This document shows positions 34,318 through 43,492 of a DNA stretch of 64,000 nt, one piece after another. Each line of letters begins with the position of its first letter. Position 1 is the first letter of the stretch. The stretch comes from Acidobacteriota bacterium (lineage in GTDB: Bacteria > Acidobacteriota > Terriglobia > Acidiferrales > UBA7541): the NCBI GenBank assembly GCA_013289665.1, contig JABCZN010000010.1, positions 1-64,000 of the forward strand. The letters run 5' to 3'. Both the position numbers and the translations under genes were made by a program. The notes under the pieces are model-generated. The model was not told where the DNA came from. It saw only the letters and a program-made list of their open reading frames with translations, and made no database searches.

Positions 34318-35574
34318 CTAGTGACTGGACCGCGTTCGGACGGCGATAAGCGAGACCTGCTCAAAATCCGAGTAATGTCCTTCGCTATCAGCCTTGCGAT
34401 CTCCCGGGCTGATCTGCTCGATGGTCGTACGCGCAGGCATGATGGGGCCCAGATACTCTCCGTACACCTTGTCGAATTCGGTCTGATCGGCAAGATCATC
34501 CAGATAGACAGTCGTAGACACGACCTGGCTGAAATCCATTCCTGCCTCCTCCAGATTATCGAGGAGGTTGCGCATGGTTTGGCGAAGCTGGGTCGGCGTG
34601 GTCGAGGCATACACACCGCCGTGGGGGCCGGGAATAAAGCCGCTCTTGGCCGAACAATATAATGTCTCGCCGGCAAACACGCAGGGACTCGCGGTCGGAC
34701 TGGGCGGCATGTTCTTTGGACGCACGGCCTTCCGGGTTTGGATATCCCGCACAGCGACGCCCGTGTATTCGATGTGAGCCCCGCCCGGCAAGCTGGAGAC
34801 TTCGATCGTTGCCCGCGCCGGGGTGTTGCCAAATTCAAAGCGGCGAGCGTAGTGCTGATTCATAAGCCGCATGGGAATCTCTTTTGTCAGATACGGGTTG
34901 ACGAAAACTACATCGCCCAACTCCAGTCCCGCTGCATTTACGACCGCCTTCATTCGATCGAGCGCCAAATCCACTTGTGCCGCCGGGTCATCCGGAATTT
35001 TGCCGCTCGCCGGATCCATACCGGCCATGCTCGAAATGAACAGCCGGTCGTGCGTCAAAATCCCGGGAGAGAAGGTATCGCTGTGCGGATAATTCGCCGG
35101 AAAAACAGCGCGCCGGCCCCGGAGATCACGGACCGCGACTGCATTGATCTCTACCGGAGGATCGGGCAGGTTGGCGACTCCAAGCACGGCCCGGGCCGGC
35201 GGAACTTTGGAAAAGTACTTCGCAAAAGCAGTATCTACATCCTGCAGTTTGCCTACATCCGTCAGATAGATTTGGGTGTACACCACGTTGTCCATTGTCA
35301 AGCCGGCTGCCACCACGATGGCCTTGATGTTCTCGAGGGCCTGCCGAACTTCTGCAGCAGTGGTTGACGGCAAACTACCGTCAGCGGCACGAGGGCCCTG
35401 CCCGGAGACGTAAAGGTAGTCCCCGGCATCAACGGCCGGCGACACGAACGGGACCGGGCTGGTCGTTTGCGGCGGCACAACGGCGCGAACGCGTTCTTGC
35501 GCGGTGAGCCCGGAACAATCGACAACCCCGGCCATCAGAATCAATACTCCCGCCGCTCGTCGTATACGTTTCAT
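34318..35574 (-). CDS. Exported protein with three tandem RidA domains
   Basis: The 418-residue product has a signal (IRRAAGVLILMAGVVDCSGLTAQ; a Cys at about 20 could be lipidated) and three consecutive RidA/YjgF domains (about 38-150, 158-280 and 285-410). Each keeps the catalytic-type Arg: PPARAVLGVANL, TPARATIEVSSL and MPARTTIEQISP. Each also has an acidic residue in the following strand. Typical RidA is a 125-130-residue homotrimer with active sites at subunit contacts, so this chain could fold as a covalent trimer. It follows the second PLP enzyme gene by 20 nt, repeating the PLP-RidA pairing seen at 20956-22749. Probably periplasmic. Confidence 0.85.
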   Translation of the reverse strand: MKRIRRAAGVLILMAGVVDCSGLTAQERVRAVVPPQTTSPVPFVSPAVDAGDYLYVSGQGPRAADGSLPSTTAAEVRQALENIKAIVVAAGLTMDNVVYTQIYLTDVGKLQDVDTAFAKYFSKVPPARAVLGVANLPDPPVEINAVAVRDLRGRRAVFPANYPHSDTFSPGILTHDRLFISSMAGMDPASGKIPDDPAAQVDLALDRMKAVVNAAGLELGDVVFVNPYLTKEIPMRLMNQHYARRFEFGNTPARATIEVSSLPGGAHIEYTGVAVRDIQTRKAVRPKNMPPSPTASPCVFAGETLYCSAKSGFIPGPHGGVYASTTPTQLRQTMRNLLDNLEEAGMDFSQVVSTTVYLDDLADQTEFDKVYGEYLGPIMPARTTIEQISPGDRKADSEGHYSDFEQVSLIAVRTRSSH

Positions 35575-35594
35575 CAGCACAAGGTGCACCCTCC

Positions 35595-36887
35595 TCATGC
35601 GCGTTTTTTCTGGGCTGCACCCAAAACCGATCGCAGTCTTTCCCCTACGATCATTTCTTCGCCAGGCTGGATGGTCATGGATACGAGCTCGATGTGGTCG
35701 GGGGCCTTGCGCTCCTTCCGAGTCGGTACAGGATTCCCCTCACGAACCGCCGTGACCAGGCTGGGATTGTCAGTGCCAAGCACCTCGATCACCGGATCCC
35801 CCGCGCGCAATTCACGGACGCAATCGGCAATGGTGAATCCCCAGGCTTCCTGATCCCAGGATACTTTCAACGTCGGATACCGGTTTCCATCGTCGGGGAC
35901 GTAGGTGCTTGTTTTTACCTGGGGCACCGTCTCCACAAGTTTTCGAATACGATCGATGCGGGCATTCCATTCCTCGTATAGTTTCTTTTCGTCAATCTTC
36001 ATCCAGGTTTCGAGCGCGGCCAGGCACCCGATGACTTCTTCCTTGCCGACTTTCATCGGGCGGCAGACAGCGCCCTCGCGCGGGCTGCTGTTTAGCAACG
36101 CCGCCTCAATCAGATCCTTCCGGCCGAGCAGCAAACCGCTGCACTGGGGGCCGCGCAGCCCCTTGCCTCCGGAGAAGCAGTACATGTCGATTCCCATCTT
36201 TGCGTAGAGCTTGGCGTTATCGACGGGAGGAATCCCCGCTGCATCATCCAGTAACATTGGGATTTTGCGGTCCTTGGCTACCTTTAATTGTCCTTCTAGT
36301 TTCTCTCCGAGGTCCGTCGTGTAAATCATCGCCGTCGTCTCGCCGATCGCCTTCGAGAGTTCTTCGGGAGAATAAACAAGCACCAGCTTTGCCCCTGTCA
36401 GGCGGATGGCACTGTCAAACGCGCTCCGGCCTCCCATCATGATCACTTCATGTTTCAAGCCCGTGGTGTCCGGGAGTTGCCAGATCTTGTGGTCGTCTGT
36501 GCCGGCCATGCAGCCCGCCGTTGCAGCAGCCATGGCCCCCGCTGAACCGGAGGTAACGATGCCTGATTCGGCGCCGGTTAATTCCGACAACCGCCGGCCC
36601 ACGCCCCGCTGCAGTTCGATCATATTGACGAAATACTTGGAAGCCTCTTCCTGCGCCTGCTGGACCTCCGGGAACTCCCGGGAACCACTCAGATAGGTCC
36701 ATGTCCCGCGGCAGTTGATCACCGTTTTGACGCCAAGGCGCGCGTAAACGTGCTGCCCTGGATCCACACCGATGGCCGTGGCCGCGTGTGCATAAAGGTT
36801 GCGCGCTGCGATCTGGCTGAGCAGCGGCGCTGCTGCCATCATCTTAAAAAAGGACCGCCGACTGGAATTTTCACGAATCATTGCCAA
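35595..36887 (-). CDS. Tat-exported SelA-fold PLP enzyme, second copy
   Basis: This 430-residue paralogue of the enzyme at 20956 has a twin-arginine signal (SSRRSFFKMM, hydrophobic to about 37), a core starting VYARLGVKTVINCRGTWTYL, D214 in MLLDDAAGIPP for the PLP ring and K242 in CFSGGKGLRGPQCSG as the Schiff-base Lys. The C-terminus carries LVSMTIQPGEEMIVGERLRS, shared with its paralogue. It probably deaminates or dehydrates an exported amino-sugar or sugar acid. The triple RidA gene lies 20 nt downstream, and a bicupin gene lies upstream on the same strand. Substrate likely differs from that of the first copy, because loops around the active site are not conserved. Confidence 0.8.
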   Translation of the reverse strand: MAMIRENSSRRSFFKMMAAAPLLSQIAARNLYAHAATAIGVDPGQHVYARLGVKTVINCRGTWTYLSGSREFPEVQQAQEEASKYFVNMIELQRGVGRRLSELTGAESGIVTSGSAGAMAAATAGCMAGTDDHKIWQLPDTTGLKHEVIMMGGRSAFDSAIRLTGAKLVLVYSPEELSKAIGETTAMIYTTDLGEKLEGQLKVAKDRKIPMLLDDAAGIPPVDNAKLYAKMGIDMYCFSGGKGLRGPQCSGLLLGRKDLIEAALLNSSPREGAVCRPMKVGKEEVIGCLAALETWMKIDEKKLYEEWNARIDRIRKLVETVPQVKTSTYVPDDGNRYPTLKVSWDQEAWGFTIADCVRELRAGDPVIEVLGTDNPSLVTAVREGNPVPTRKERKAPDHIELVSMTIQPGEEMIVGERLRSVLGAAQKKRA

Positions 36888-36958
36888 GCCTCCCGTGGAA
36901 TGTGGCCATCAGTTGAATCATTATGTCGCTAAGAACTCCCTCGATCGAGCCCGCCGTC

Positions 36959-37825
36959 TCAGTCAGGATCCTCGGGCAAGGGAATTCGCGAACGCACGGC
37001 CAGGATGTGCGCTTTCGCTCCCGCCTTGTTCTGGTTGTAAAAGCCAACCGTGCAGTTGGGGCGGAAATAGTACGCATCTCCCGCCTTGGCCGGGAATCGG
37101 CCCTCGATGCCGTCCATTCCGCTGCCGGCCGCCATTTCGCCATTTCCGTCAAGGACGAGATAGATTTCTTCCGCAGCTTGATGGTGATGGGGAAAGTTTG
37201 TGCCACCCGGAGCAAAGTCCATTAGGAAAAAACTCGTCACCACGTAGGCTTCATCGAGCGCGTCCCGTTTGCCGTTGCGTGGGCCTATCAGGAGTTTGTA
37301 GAGCACCGAGCTGGGGTGCCCGCCGACCGTTTCTTCCTTGACGTCATCGAGGTTGACGATCTTTGCATGCGGGTTTGGTGTGTTGATGGCAATCTTGGCG
37401 GGGATTTTGAAGCCCATCACCAGCGCCCGCAAAGGCTCCCCCGAATCATTCGCGACCGAGTGCTTGACGCCCGGCGGCAGGTAGGTAAAGTCAGACTCCC
37501 CGATCGCGTGCGGCTCATCGCCATAACGGAATACGCCAATCCCCTTCAGAACGAAGTAGATCTCTTCTTCGCGGTCGTAGGCCACCGGCTGGCACCTGCC
37601 GTGAGGTGCGATTTCGATCTCCCCGAACCGCGAAACACTCTCTAGAATCCTGGCTTCAGAGTCCCCTTCGCCGAACAGGGGTTTGTAGCGGCAAGTGTCG
37701 GTTAGGAAACTGGCCCCCGCCTCTTTTGCTTCGGGCAGGTTCCGGTGCAGCCAGGTGGGGTCGATCTTCCGCTCCTGCGCCGGGAGGCAGGGAGCGACGA
37801 GCAACAGCAGCAAACCGATTCTCAT
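36959..37825 (-). CDS. Exported bicupin protein
   Basis: The 288-residue product has a signal peptide (MRIGLLLLLVAPCLPAQ) and two cupin barrels. The first (about 65-150) contains EIAPHGRCQPVAYDREEEIY and LPPGVKHSVAN. The second (about 195-285) contains FAPGGTNFPHHHQAAEEIYL with a His-rich metal site and GDAYYFRPNCTVGFYN. The second barrel has a full HxH...E...H-like set, while the first has fewer His. Function could be a sugar isomerase, dioxygenase or sensor; none is certain. It lies 71 nt upstream of the second PLP enzyme gene on the same strand, so it probably belongs to that operon. I start at the ATG giving a clean signal peptide. Confidence 0.75.
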   Translation of the reverse strand: MRIGLLLLLVAPCLPAQERKIDPTWLHRNLPEAKEAGASFLTDTCRYKPLFGEGDSEARILESVSRFGEIEIAPHGRCQPVAYDREEEIYFVLKGIGVFRYGDEPHAIGESDFTYLPPGVKHSVANDSGEPLRALVMGFKIPAKIAINTPNPHAKIVNLDDVKEETVGGHPSSVLYKLLIGPRNGKRDALDEAYVVTSFFLMDFAPGGTNFPHHHQAAEEIYLVLDGNGEMAAGSGMDGIEGRFPAKAGDAYYFRPNCTVGFYNQNKAGAKAHILAVRSRIPLPEDPD

Positions 37826-38015
37826 GGCTGATCCTCTGCGCGGTGCGATTTTGCGCCCACCAAACGGCAAAGTTCATTTACCATAGAAAAGGCCTGACGC
37901 CAAAGCTTTTCCTTCGTTTTATATCGATTCATTTCGTTTTCGCAGGGTGAGATGGCTTTCTCATTTTGGCGGCAGGACTTGTTTGGGGGACTTCAGCCCC
38001 CCGGAAGGCTCGAAT

Positions 38016-39407
38016 ATGAACTTGCATCGCCTGGTGCGGCTCTCGGAAAGGCTTTTCCTGCTCTGCTGTCTGGCAGGCGCTGGTTGTGTCAGCACAAGGC
38101 CCGCGCAGGATAGTTCGCAAGCAAAGGCGGCCTGCAGGGTGGGGCCGGTTGACTACTTCGGGTGGTCTGCCCAACAGATCTCCAATCCATGGGTGCGTCT
38201 CGTCGTGGTGCCGCAGAATGGTGGCCGGCTGATGCAAGTGACCTTCGCCGGACACGACTACCTTTTCGTCAATCCAGAGCTTCGAGGGAAATATCTTCCT
38301 CCGACCTCCGCCCAGTGGTTCAATTATGGCGGAGACAAATTGTGGCTCTTGCCGGAGGGGAACCAGGATGAGCAGCACTGGGTGGGGAACTCTGACCTGC
38401 TGGACGACGGGCCTTATTCGTTCAAAAAACTCGCGGAGGGACAACGATGCGAGATCGAACTGACGAGCCCCGCGGACCCTCAAACCGGCATCCAATTCGC
38501 TCGCACAATCAGCCTGGACGCGGACTCTCCACGCATCCAATTCCGCGCCAGGATGAAAAATATCACCGGACACACGCTCGAGTGGTCCATGCAATCTGTC
38601 TCGCAATACTCCACCAGCCTTTCAGGATTGCCCACAAAGAGGAATCCCGACCTCTGGGGATTCACTCCCACAAATCCCTCGAGCGGATACCTCCTCCGTT
38701 ATCACGTCCGATTCGGACCTGCCGAGAATCCGGCCGTCTCCGTCAGGGACGATGGACTCTTTGCCGTGCACTATTCGCATTGGGCGGCTGAGTTGTGGAT
38801 TGATTCCGTCGCCGGCTGGTTGGCAGTCGTGGACGGCACCAGCCGGTTTGCCATGGTGGAGAAATTCCAGTACGAAGCAAGCAAAACCTATCCGGGGCGT
38901 GCCTCGGTGATCTTTTGGACCAATGGCCCGGAACCCCATTTCAGTAGCGACGGCGAAGCTACGGTGGGAGGCGCAAAAGATTCCCCGTATTACATGGAGG
39001 CTGAACTCAATAGCCCCATGTGCCGCTTGAATCCCGGCGAGGAATGCCGGTTCGATACCGATTGGTTTCCCACCCGGACAGAAAGCGACATCCACGGAGC
39101 GACCGACGCGGGTATTTTGCTACGCGCGCTCCGGGCGACCCAGACCGATAGCGGCAAAGTCAGGATTACCGGTTCCTTCGGCGTGTTTTATGCTGGCCGC
39201 CTGGTTGCTCACTTCTACGACGAGCGGGGCGCTGGCCTCGGCGCGGCGCAAGTCGCGGATGTAACTCCGACGGAGCTTGTCGACCTGAAGGCGGACACGG
39301 CGCCCGCCGGACGAGCCGCGCGGGTCTCGCTGCACCTGGTGGATCAGAACGGCGTGGACCGGGGACCGCTCCAGGAAGTGCGCATCGGCGAGCCAAACGA
39401 CCGCTAA
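38016..39407 (+). CDS. DUF4380-like lipoprotein (galactose-mutarotase-like fold)
   Basis: The 463-residue lipoprotein (lipobox FLLCCLAGAGC) has a beta-sandwich resembling aldose-1-epimerases: NPWVRLVVVPQNGGRLMQVTF, NYGGDKLWLLPEG, RIQFRARMKNITGHTLEWSM. This suits the DUF4380 family, which is linked to sugar binding but without proven activity. It ends 1 nt before the second quinoprotein gene, so the two are co-translated, and a mutarotase would supply the anomer a sugar dehydrogenase uses. That role is inference. The frame is open from 37947, but the ATG at 38016 gives the lipobox signal. Confidence 0.7.
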   Translation: MNLHRLVRLSERLFLLCCLAGAGCVSTRPAQDSSQAKAACRVGPVDYFGWSAQQISNPWVRLVVVPQNGGRLMQVTFAGHDYLFVNPELRGKYLPPTSAQWFNYGGDKLWLLPEGNQDEQHWVGNSDLLDDGPYSFKKLAEGQRCEIELTSPADPQTGIQFARTISLDADSPRIQFRARMKNITGHTLEWSMQSVSQYSTSLSGLPTKRNPDLWGFTPTNPSSGYLLRYHVRFGPAENPAVSVRDDGLFAVHYSHWAAELWIDSVAGWLAVVDGTSRFAMVEKFQYEASKTYPGRASVIFWTNGPEPHFSSDGEATVGGAKDSPYYMEAELNSPMCRLNPGEECRFDTDWFPTRTESDIHGATDAGILLRALRATQTDSGKVRITGSFGVFYAGRLVAHFYDERGAGLGAAQVADVTPTELVDLKADTAPAGRAARVSLHLVDQNGVDRGPLQEVRIGEPNDR

Positions 39408-39408
39408 G

Positions 39409-41076
39409 ATGAAATCTCGCGCCGGAAAACAATTCGTGTTCATGCTCGCTGCCGCATGGTGCCAGGGCTCCGCGTTCGGTCAACAGGGCAGTTCACCCGC
39501 CAAAGTTTCCGAGCAGGTCACGGCGGAGGATCTCGCGGCGCAGCCCGTCGGCGAAAACTGGACTTCCTACAATGGCGACTATTCAGGACGCCGCTACAGC
39601 AGCCTCCAGCAAATCAATACGTCAAACGTCGCCAGGTTGAAGGCCGCTTGGGTGCTCCATCCGGGGAATTCCCAGAATCTCGAAGTGACCCCGGTAGTTG
39701 TCCGTGGATTGATGTTCGTCACCTCCGCAAATGATGTCTTTGCCTTGGATGCGCAGACCGGCAGGCAGCTTTGGCACTACCGCCGTCCGGTCAGCTCCGG
39801 ACTTCTCGACGATGCCGCCGCGCACAAGAATCGCGGCGTCGGCATCCGGCAGAACTATGTTTACGTCGAGACCGACGACTCCCACCTGCTCAAGCTGGAC
39901 GCTCGTTCCGGGAATTTGTTGTGGGACGTGGAGTTCGCGGACAAAACCAAACATTATGGCGCGACGAGCGCCCCTCTGGTGGTGAAGGATTCAGTCATCG
40001 TCGGCACTTCAGGCGGGGATTCGGGTGTCCGTGGCTTCCTAGCTGCGTATGATGCCGCCACCGGAAAACCCAAGTGGCGTTTCTGGACAATCCCCGGCCC
40101 CGGCGAATTTGGTTCCTCGAGTTGGCCCGGAGATTCCTATCTGCACGGCGGTGGCACCACCTGGATGCCCGGCACCTATGATCCGCAACTCAACACGCTC
40201 TATTGGACCACCAGCAACGCGTCGCCTGACTTCGTGGGAGATTCCCGTCCCGGCGATGACCTCTATACGGCTTGCGTATTGGCTCTGGACGCGGACACAG
40301 GCAGATTGAAGTGGTATTTTCAATTCACGCCGCATGACGTATACGACTACGATGCCACGGAAACTCCCGTGCTCCTGGATTCAGAGGAGAACGGATCAGT
40401 CCGGCATCTCCTGGTTCAAGCAAATCGCAACGGTTATTTTTATGTGCTTGACAGAACCAACGGCAAATTCTTGCGCGCAACTCCTTTCGTGGAAAAATTG
40501 AACTGGGCCACCGGCATAGACGCGTCCGGACGGCCGATCCTCACCGGCCGAATTCCTACTGTGGAGGGCACGAACATCTGTCCGGGTATCGACGGAGCCA
40601 CAAATTGGTTTTCGCCGTCTTATAACCCGGACACGGGCCTGTTCTATGTAATGGCTCTCGAGAGTTGCGATCTGTTTCTCGCCAAGCCCAAAGAGTTTGT
40701 GAAGGGCGAGACGTTTTACAACACCGGAACAACTCTTCCCCCTGGTGAGCGCATGCAGAAAATTTTGTTGGCGCTTTCTGTGGTGGATGGAAAGCGGGCC
40801 TGGAGCTACCCGCAGATAGGCCGGGGAAATTCCTGGGGCGGCACGCTCTCAACCGCCGGCGGACTGGTCTTCTTCGCTGACGACTCGAACTCCTTTGAAG
40901 CCGTCGAAGCCAGGACCGGCCGTGTCCTCTGGCATTTCAACACCGGCCAACTGATGCGGGCCTCGCCAATGACTTATTCCGTTGCCGGAGTTCAATACGT
41001 GGCCATCGCTGCCGGCAGCGACGTATTCTGTTTCTCTCTTTCAGCGGATTCCTTGCCCGTCGAGCAAGCCCAGTGA
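39409..41076 (+). CDS. Exported PQQ-type quinoprotein, second copy
   Basis: This 555-residue paralogue of the protein at 22783 has a signal peptide (FVFMLAAAWCQGSAFGQ). The propeller contains WTSYNGDYSGRRYSSL, LDARSGNLLWDVEF, DAATGKPKWRFW, DADTGRLKWYFQFTPHDVYD with the probable catalytic Asp, and EARTGRVLWHFNTGQ. As in the first copy, the vicinal Cys pair is absent (AAHKNRGVGI), so PQQ occupancy is uncertain. It is fused to no heme domain. Its ATG is 1 nt after the mutarotase-like gene, and it is convergent with the large glycosidase. Substrate may be an aldose or amino sugar. Confidence 0.8.
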   Translation: MKSRAGKQFVFMLAAAWCQGSAFGQQGSSPAKVSEQVTAEDLAAQPVGENWTSYNGDYSGRRYSSLQQINTSNVARLKAAWVLHPGNSQNLEVTPVVVRGLMFVTSANDVFALDAQTGRQLWHYRRPVSSGLLDDAAAHKNRGVGIRQNYVYVETDDSHLLKLDARSGNLLWDVEFADKTKHYGATSAPLVVKDSVIVGTSGGDSGVRGFLAAYDAATGKPKWRFWTIPGPGEFGSSSWPGDSYLHGGGTTWMPGTYDPQLNTLYWTTSNASPDFVGDSRPGDDLYTACVLALDADTGRLKWYFQFTPHDVYDYDATETPVLLDSEENGSVRHLLVQANRNGYFYVLDRTNGKFLRATPFVEKLNWATGIDASGRPILTGRIPTVEGTNICPGIDGATNWFSPSYNPDTGLFYVMALESCDLFLAKPKEFVKGETFYNTGTTLPPGERMQKILLALSVVDGKRAWSYPQIGRGNSWGGTLSTAGGLVFFADDSNSFEAVEARTGRVLWHFNTGQLMRASPMTYSVAGVQYVAIAAGSDVFCFSLSADSLPVEQAQ

Positions 41077-41086
41077 CGCCCGGCGC

Positions 41087-43312
41087 TCACCGTTCCTTCG
41101 CTCCCGATACCGCGATTCGCCCCCGCAACACGTTTACCGACGCCGCTGGCAGCTTGTAGACCGCTTCGTTTCCGCCCGGAACGTCAGATGTCGTTGCCGG
41201 CCCATCCGGCTCCGCGTAGCCATTCCTCCGCGCAGGATGCCATTCATACTGGTTCTTTCCGAAACTGATCATCCTTACCGGCCCGGCAAATCCGCTCTTT
41301 GTTTTGGCCTGGGAATCCTCGAACACGATGCGCACCGCGTGATCGTGATCGTGGTCTTTATTGATGACCAGAAGGGACCATTGGCCATCCGGGCGCAGTA
41401 CTGCATAGGCCGTTACCAGGACGTGGCCGCTTGAATCCTTGATGTCACCCGCCGCAGCGAACAACTTGTGCTCGGCGTCTTCTGGTTCGACCCATTCCTT
41501 CGTCAACATCTGGGCTGCGAAATACTGTGACGTCGGCGTCTTGATTTCATACTTCTCATCGGTCTGGAACATCCGGTAAGTCCCCCAGCTGTTCTTGCAA
41601 TTGGGGTGCGGCGGCGAGTACGGCAGCGCATGATAGTAAAAGGTGCCTTTTCCGCCGGCCGTCAGAAATCCCGCAAACGAATCGGCCAGCCAGAGCGCAC
41701 CAAACACCTCCACAGACGCTTCGCCGCCATGTGCGTTCGTCTCCGTGTCGAACATGGGAATGCCGGGCGGCAATCCGTCGTCTCGCCACACCTGCATGAT
41801 GTGGGTAATCAACTCCGGCTCCTGGTACAGGTTCTCCCATGGTGTCTCGCAGCCGTCATAGGGGTAATGCTCGAAGGACATGAACGCAAAGTCCGAGAGG
41901 CGCTGATGGGCCCTCAGGTAGTCGAGAAATCGCCCGAACCAGGAATCCCGGCCGCGAGCGTCTTTCCACACCTTGATGTCTTCCGTGACTCCCTGGAAAA
42001 CCGGACCTCCCAGTTTCAGCTTCGGGTCCACTCGATGAAGCGCTTTGGCCCATTGTAAGTACAACGCGCCGTAGTCCTCGGGAATCATGTACTGTCCGTC
42101 CGCTTCCTCTCCCATTTCCACATACGAAATGGGATATCCGCGCTTCTCGAGGTATGCGATCTCGGCCGCGGAATCTTCCGGCGTGCCATAGAGCATGGCT
42201 ACTGGAACGATGGCGGGCATCCCTCGCGTGATGCCGCTCGTATAGAACAGGTCAAACCCGGGCTGATCCCCGGAGGCCATCTGATCCGGGGCAACAAACA
42301 GGTCGCCCGGCTCGTGCCACGGATCCACGGAAGAGCAGTAGGTCGCGGACTGCTTCTGGTCCTTGGAGTGCCTCAGCACATCCTTGAATTCTCCTTTTTC
42401 GTCGACCATCCCCAAATAGACTTCCTTGATTGCATAACCCGCGCAATTGCGCTTGTCGCCGGCTCCGTGGGTATCACAGGTGTTGGACGACTTGCTCATC
42501 AACACACGCACCCAGCGCGCGGAAACCCCGGTTGGATCCACCCGCAGCGTGACCGTTCCACCCTTCCCATTCTCTACCGTCCCTGACGCGAACCGCTTCC
42601 ATTTGCCGGAAGCCTGCTCGTCCATGGCATCGCCCGTGCCCGACCAGTACTCGACTTCGTACACTCGAGCGTAAGGCTCGGCCCACGCGATGCGGATCGC
42701 GTTCACGATTTGCACGGACTCGATGTCCATCACCACCCACTGGGGATGCAGCGCATCATCTTCGCCCGTGAATGTCTCCGTCAGATAGGGATTGCTCTTC
42801 CAGTAGGTCTTTAAATCACCGTCGTTCAGGCCAGAGAAAAGCTCATCTTCCAATCCTCCATTTCGCGTGAATCCCCGGTGCTGCAGGAGGTAGCCATAGG
42901 AATGTCGAATCATCTCCGTCGGATTGGCGTCGCCGGTGAAATAGCCCTTGCCGGCTGGATCGCTCCAGCTTCCCTTGGGGTTCCAATGCCAGGCTTGCAC
43001 AAACAAATCCGTATTCTGACGATAGCTGACGGCTCCCCATCCCGCCGACAAGATCTTCCGAATCGCTTCCGGTTTGAAAAATGGATCGGTGGCATTGCTG
43101 GGCACTCGATCTACTGTCGAGCCCAGTGCATAGGGCGGGCTGAACGAGTTCACGACGTGGCTGGGCGTCACGTCCACCCGAATGGTTTGGGCCTCACTCC
43201 TCACTGGCCACAATGGCAGAAGCGCGGAGAGCAGCGCGCATATCCTTAGCGCTCCGACGGAACGCGCTTGCCAGGATTCTATTGCTCTGCCCACGGCACT
43301 TTCCTTTTCCAT
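41087..43312 (-). CDS. Exported glycoside hydrolase with F5/8-type carbohydrate-binding domain
   Basis: The 741-residue product has a signal peptide (ALRICALLSALLPLWPVRSEAQ). A discoidin-like beta-sandwich lies at about 150-300 (HPQWVVMDIESVQIVNAIRI, ARWVRVLMSKSS), inserted within the N-terminal part of the catalytic region. A clan-A TIM barrel follows, with SYVEMGEEADGQY holding the probable acid/base Glu and PMFDTETNAHGGEASV holding the probable nucleophile Glu. The C-terminal sandwich is short. GH39-like or a related clan-A family is likely; the substrate is unknown. It stands divergent from the NagB-like gene, and so may release hexosamine- or galactose-type sugars for the neighbouring enzymes. 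Upstream codons to 43387 are probably untranslated, since GAGGA precedes the chosen ATG. Confidence 0.75.
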   Translation of the reverse strand: MEKESAVGRAIESWQARSVGALRICALLSALLPLWPVRSEAQTIRVDVTPSHVVNSFSPPYALGSTVDRVPSNATDPFFKPEAIRKILSAGWGAVSYRQNTDLFVQAWHWNPKGSWSDPAGKGYFTGDANPTEMIRHSYGYLLQHRGFTRNGGLEDELFSGLNDGDLKTYWKSNPYLTETFTGEDDALHPQWVVMDIESVQIVNAIRIAWAEPYARVYEVEYWSGTGDAMDEQASGKWKRFASGTVENGKGGTVTLRVDPTGVSARWVRVLMSKSSNTCDTHGAGDKRNCAGYAIKEVYLGMVDEKGEFKDVLRHSKDQKQSATYCSSVDPWHEPGDLFVAPDQMASGDQPGFDLFYTSGITRGMPAIVPVAMLYGTPEDSAAEIAYLEKRGYPISYVEMGEEADGQYMIPEDYGALYLQWAKALHRVDPKLKLGGPVFQGVTEDIKVWKDARGRDSWFGRFLDYLRAHQRLSDFAFMSFEHYPYDGCETPWENLYQEPELITHIMQVWRDDGLPPGIPMFDTETNAHGGEASVEVFGALWLADSFAGFLTAGGKGTFYYHALPYSPPHPNCKNSWGTYRMFQTDEKYEIKTPTSQYFAAQMLTKEWVEPEDAEHKLFAAAGDIKDSSGHVLVTAYAVLRPDGQWSLLVINKDHDHDHAVRIVFEDSQAKTKSGFAGPVRMISFGKNQYEWHPARRNGYAEPDGPATTSDVPGGNEAVYKLPAASVNVLRGRIAVSGAKER

Positions 43313-43492
43313 GCTGGTCCTCGAGTTCGCTTCTATTTTTTCGAACACGCAGCCCTTCCGTGCCGGCTGGAAGCATGACCACATCATGCGTCTGATATGA
43401 TGTCAAGGCGATTGCAGCCGATTTCCGGTCGCGTAGACCGCACGTGCTTGCTCTCCCGCTTCGCGAAGCACTTTGCCACAGGAGGAGTAAGA

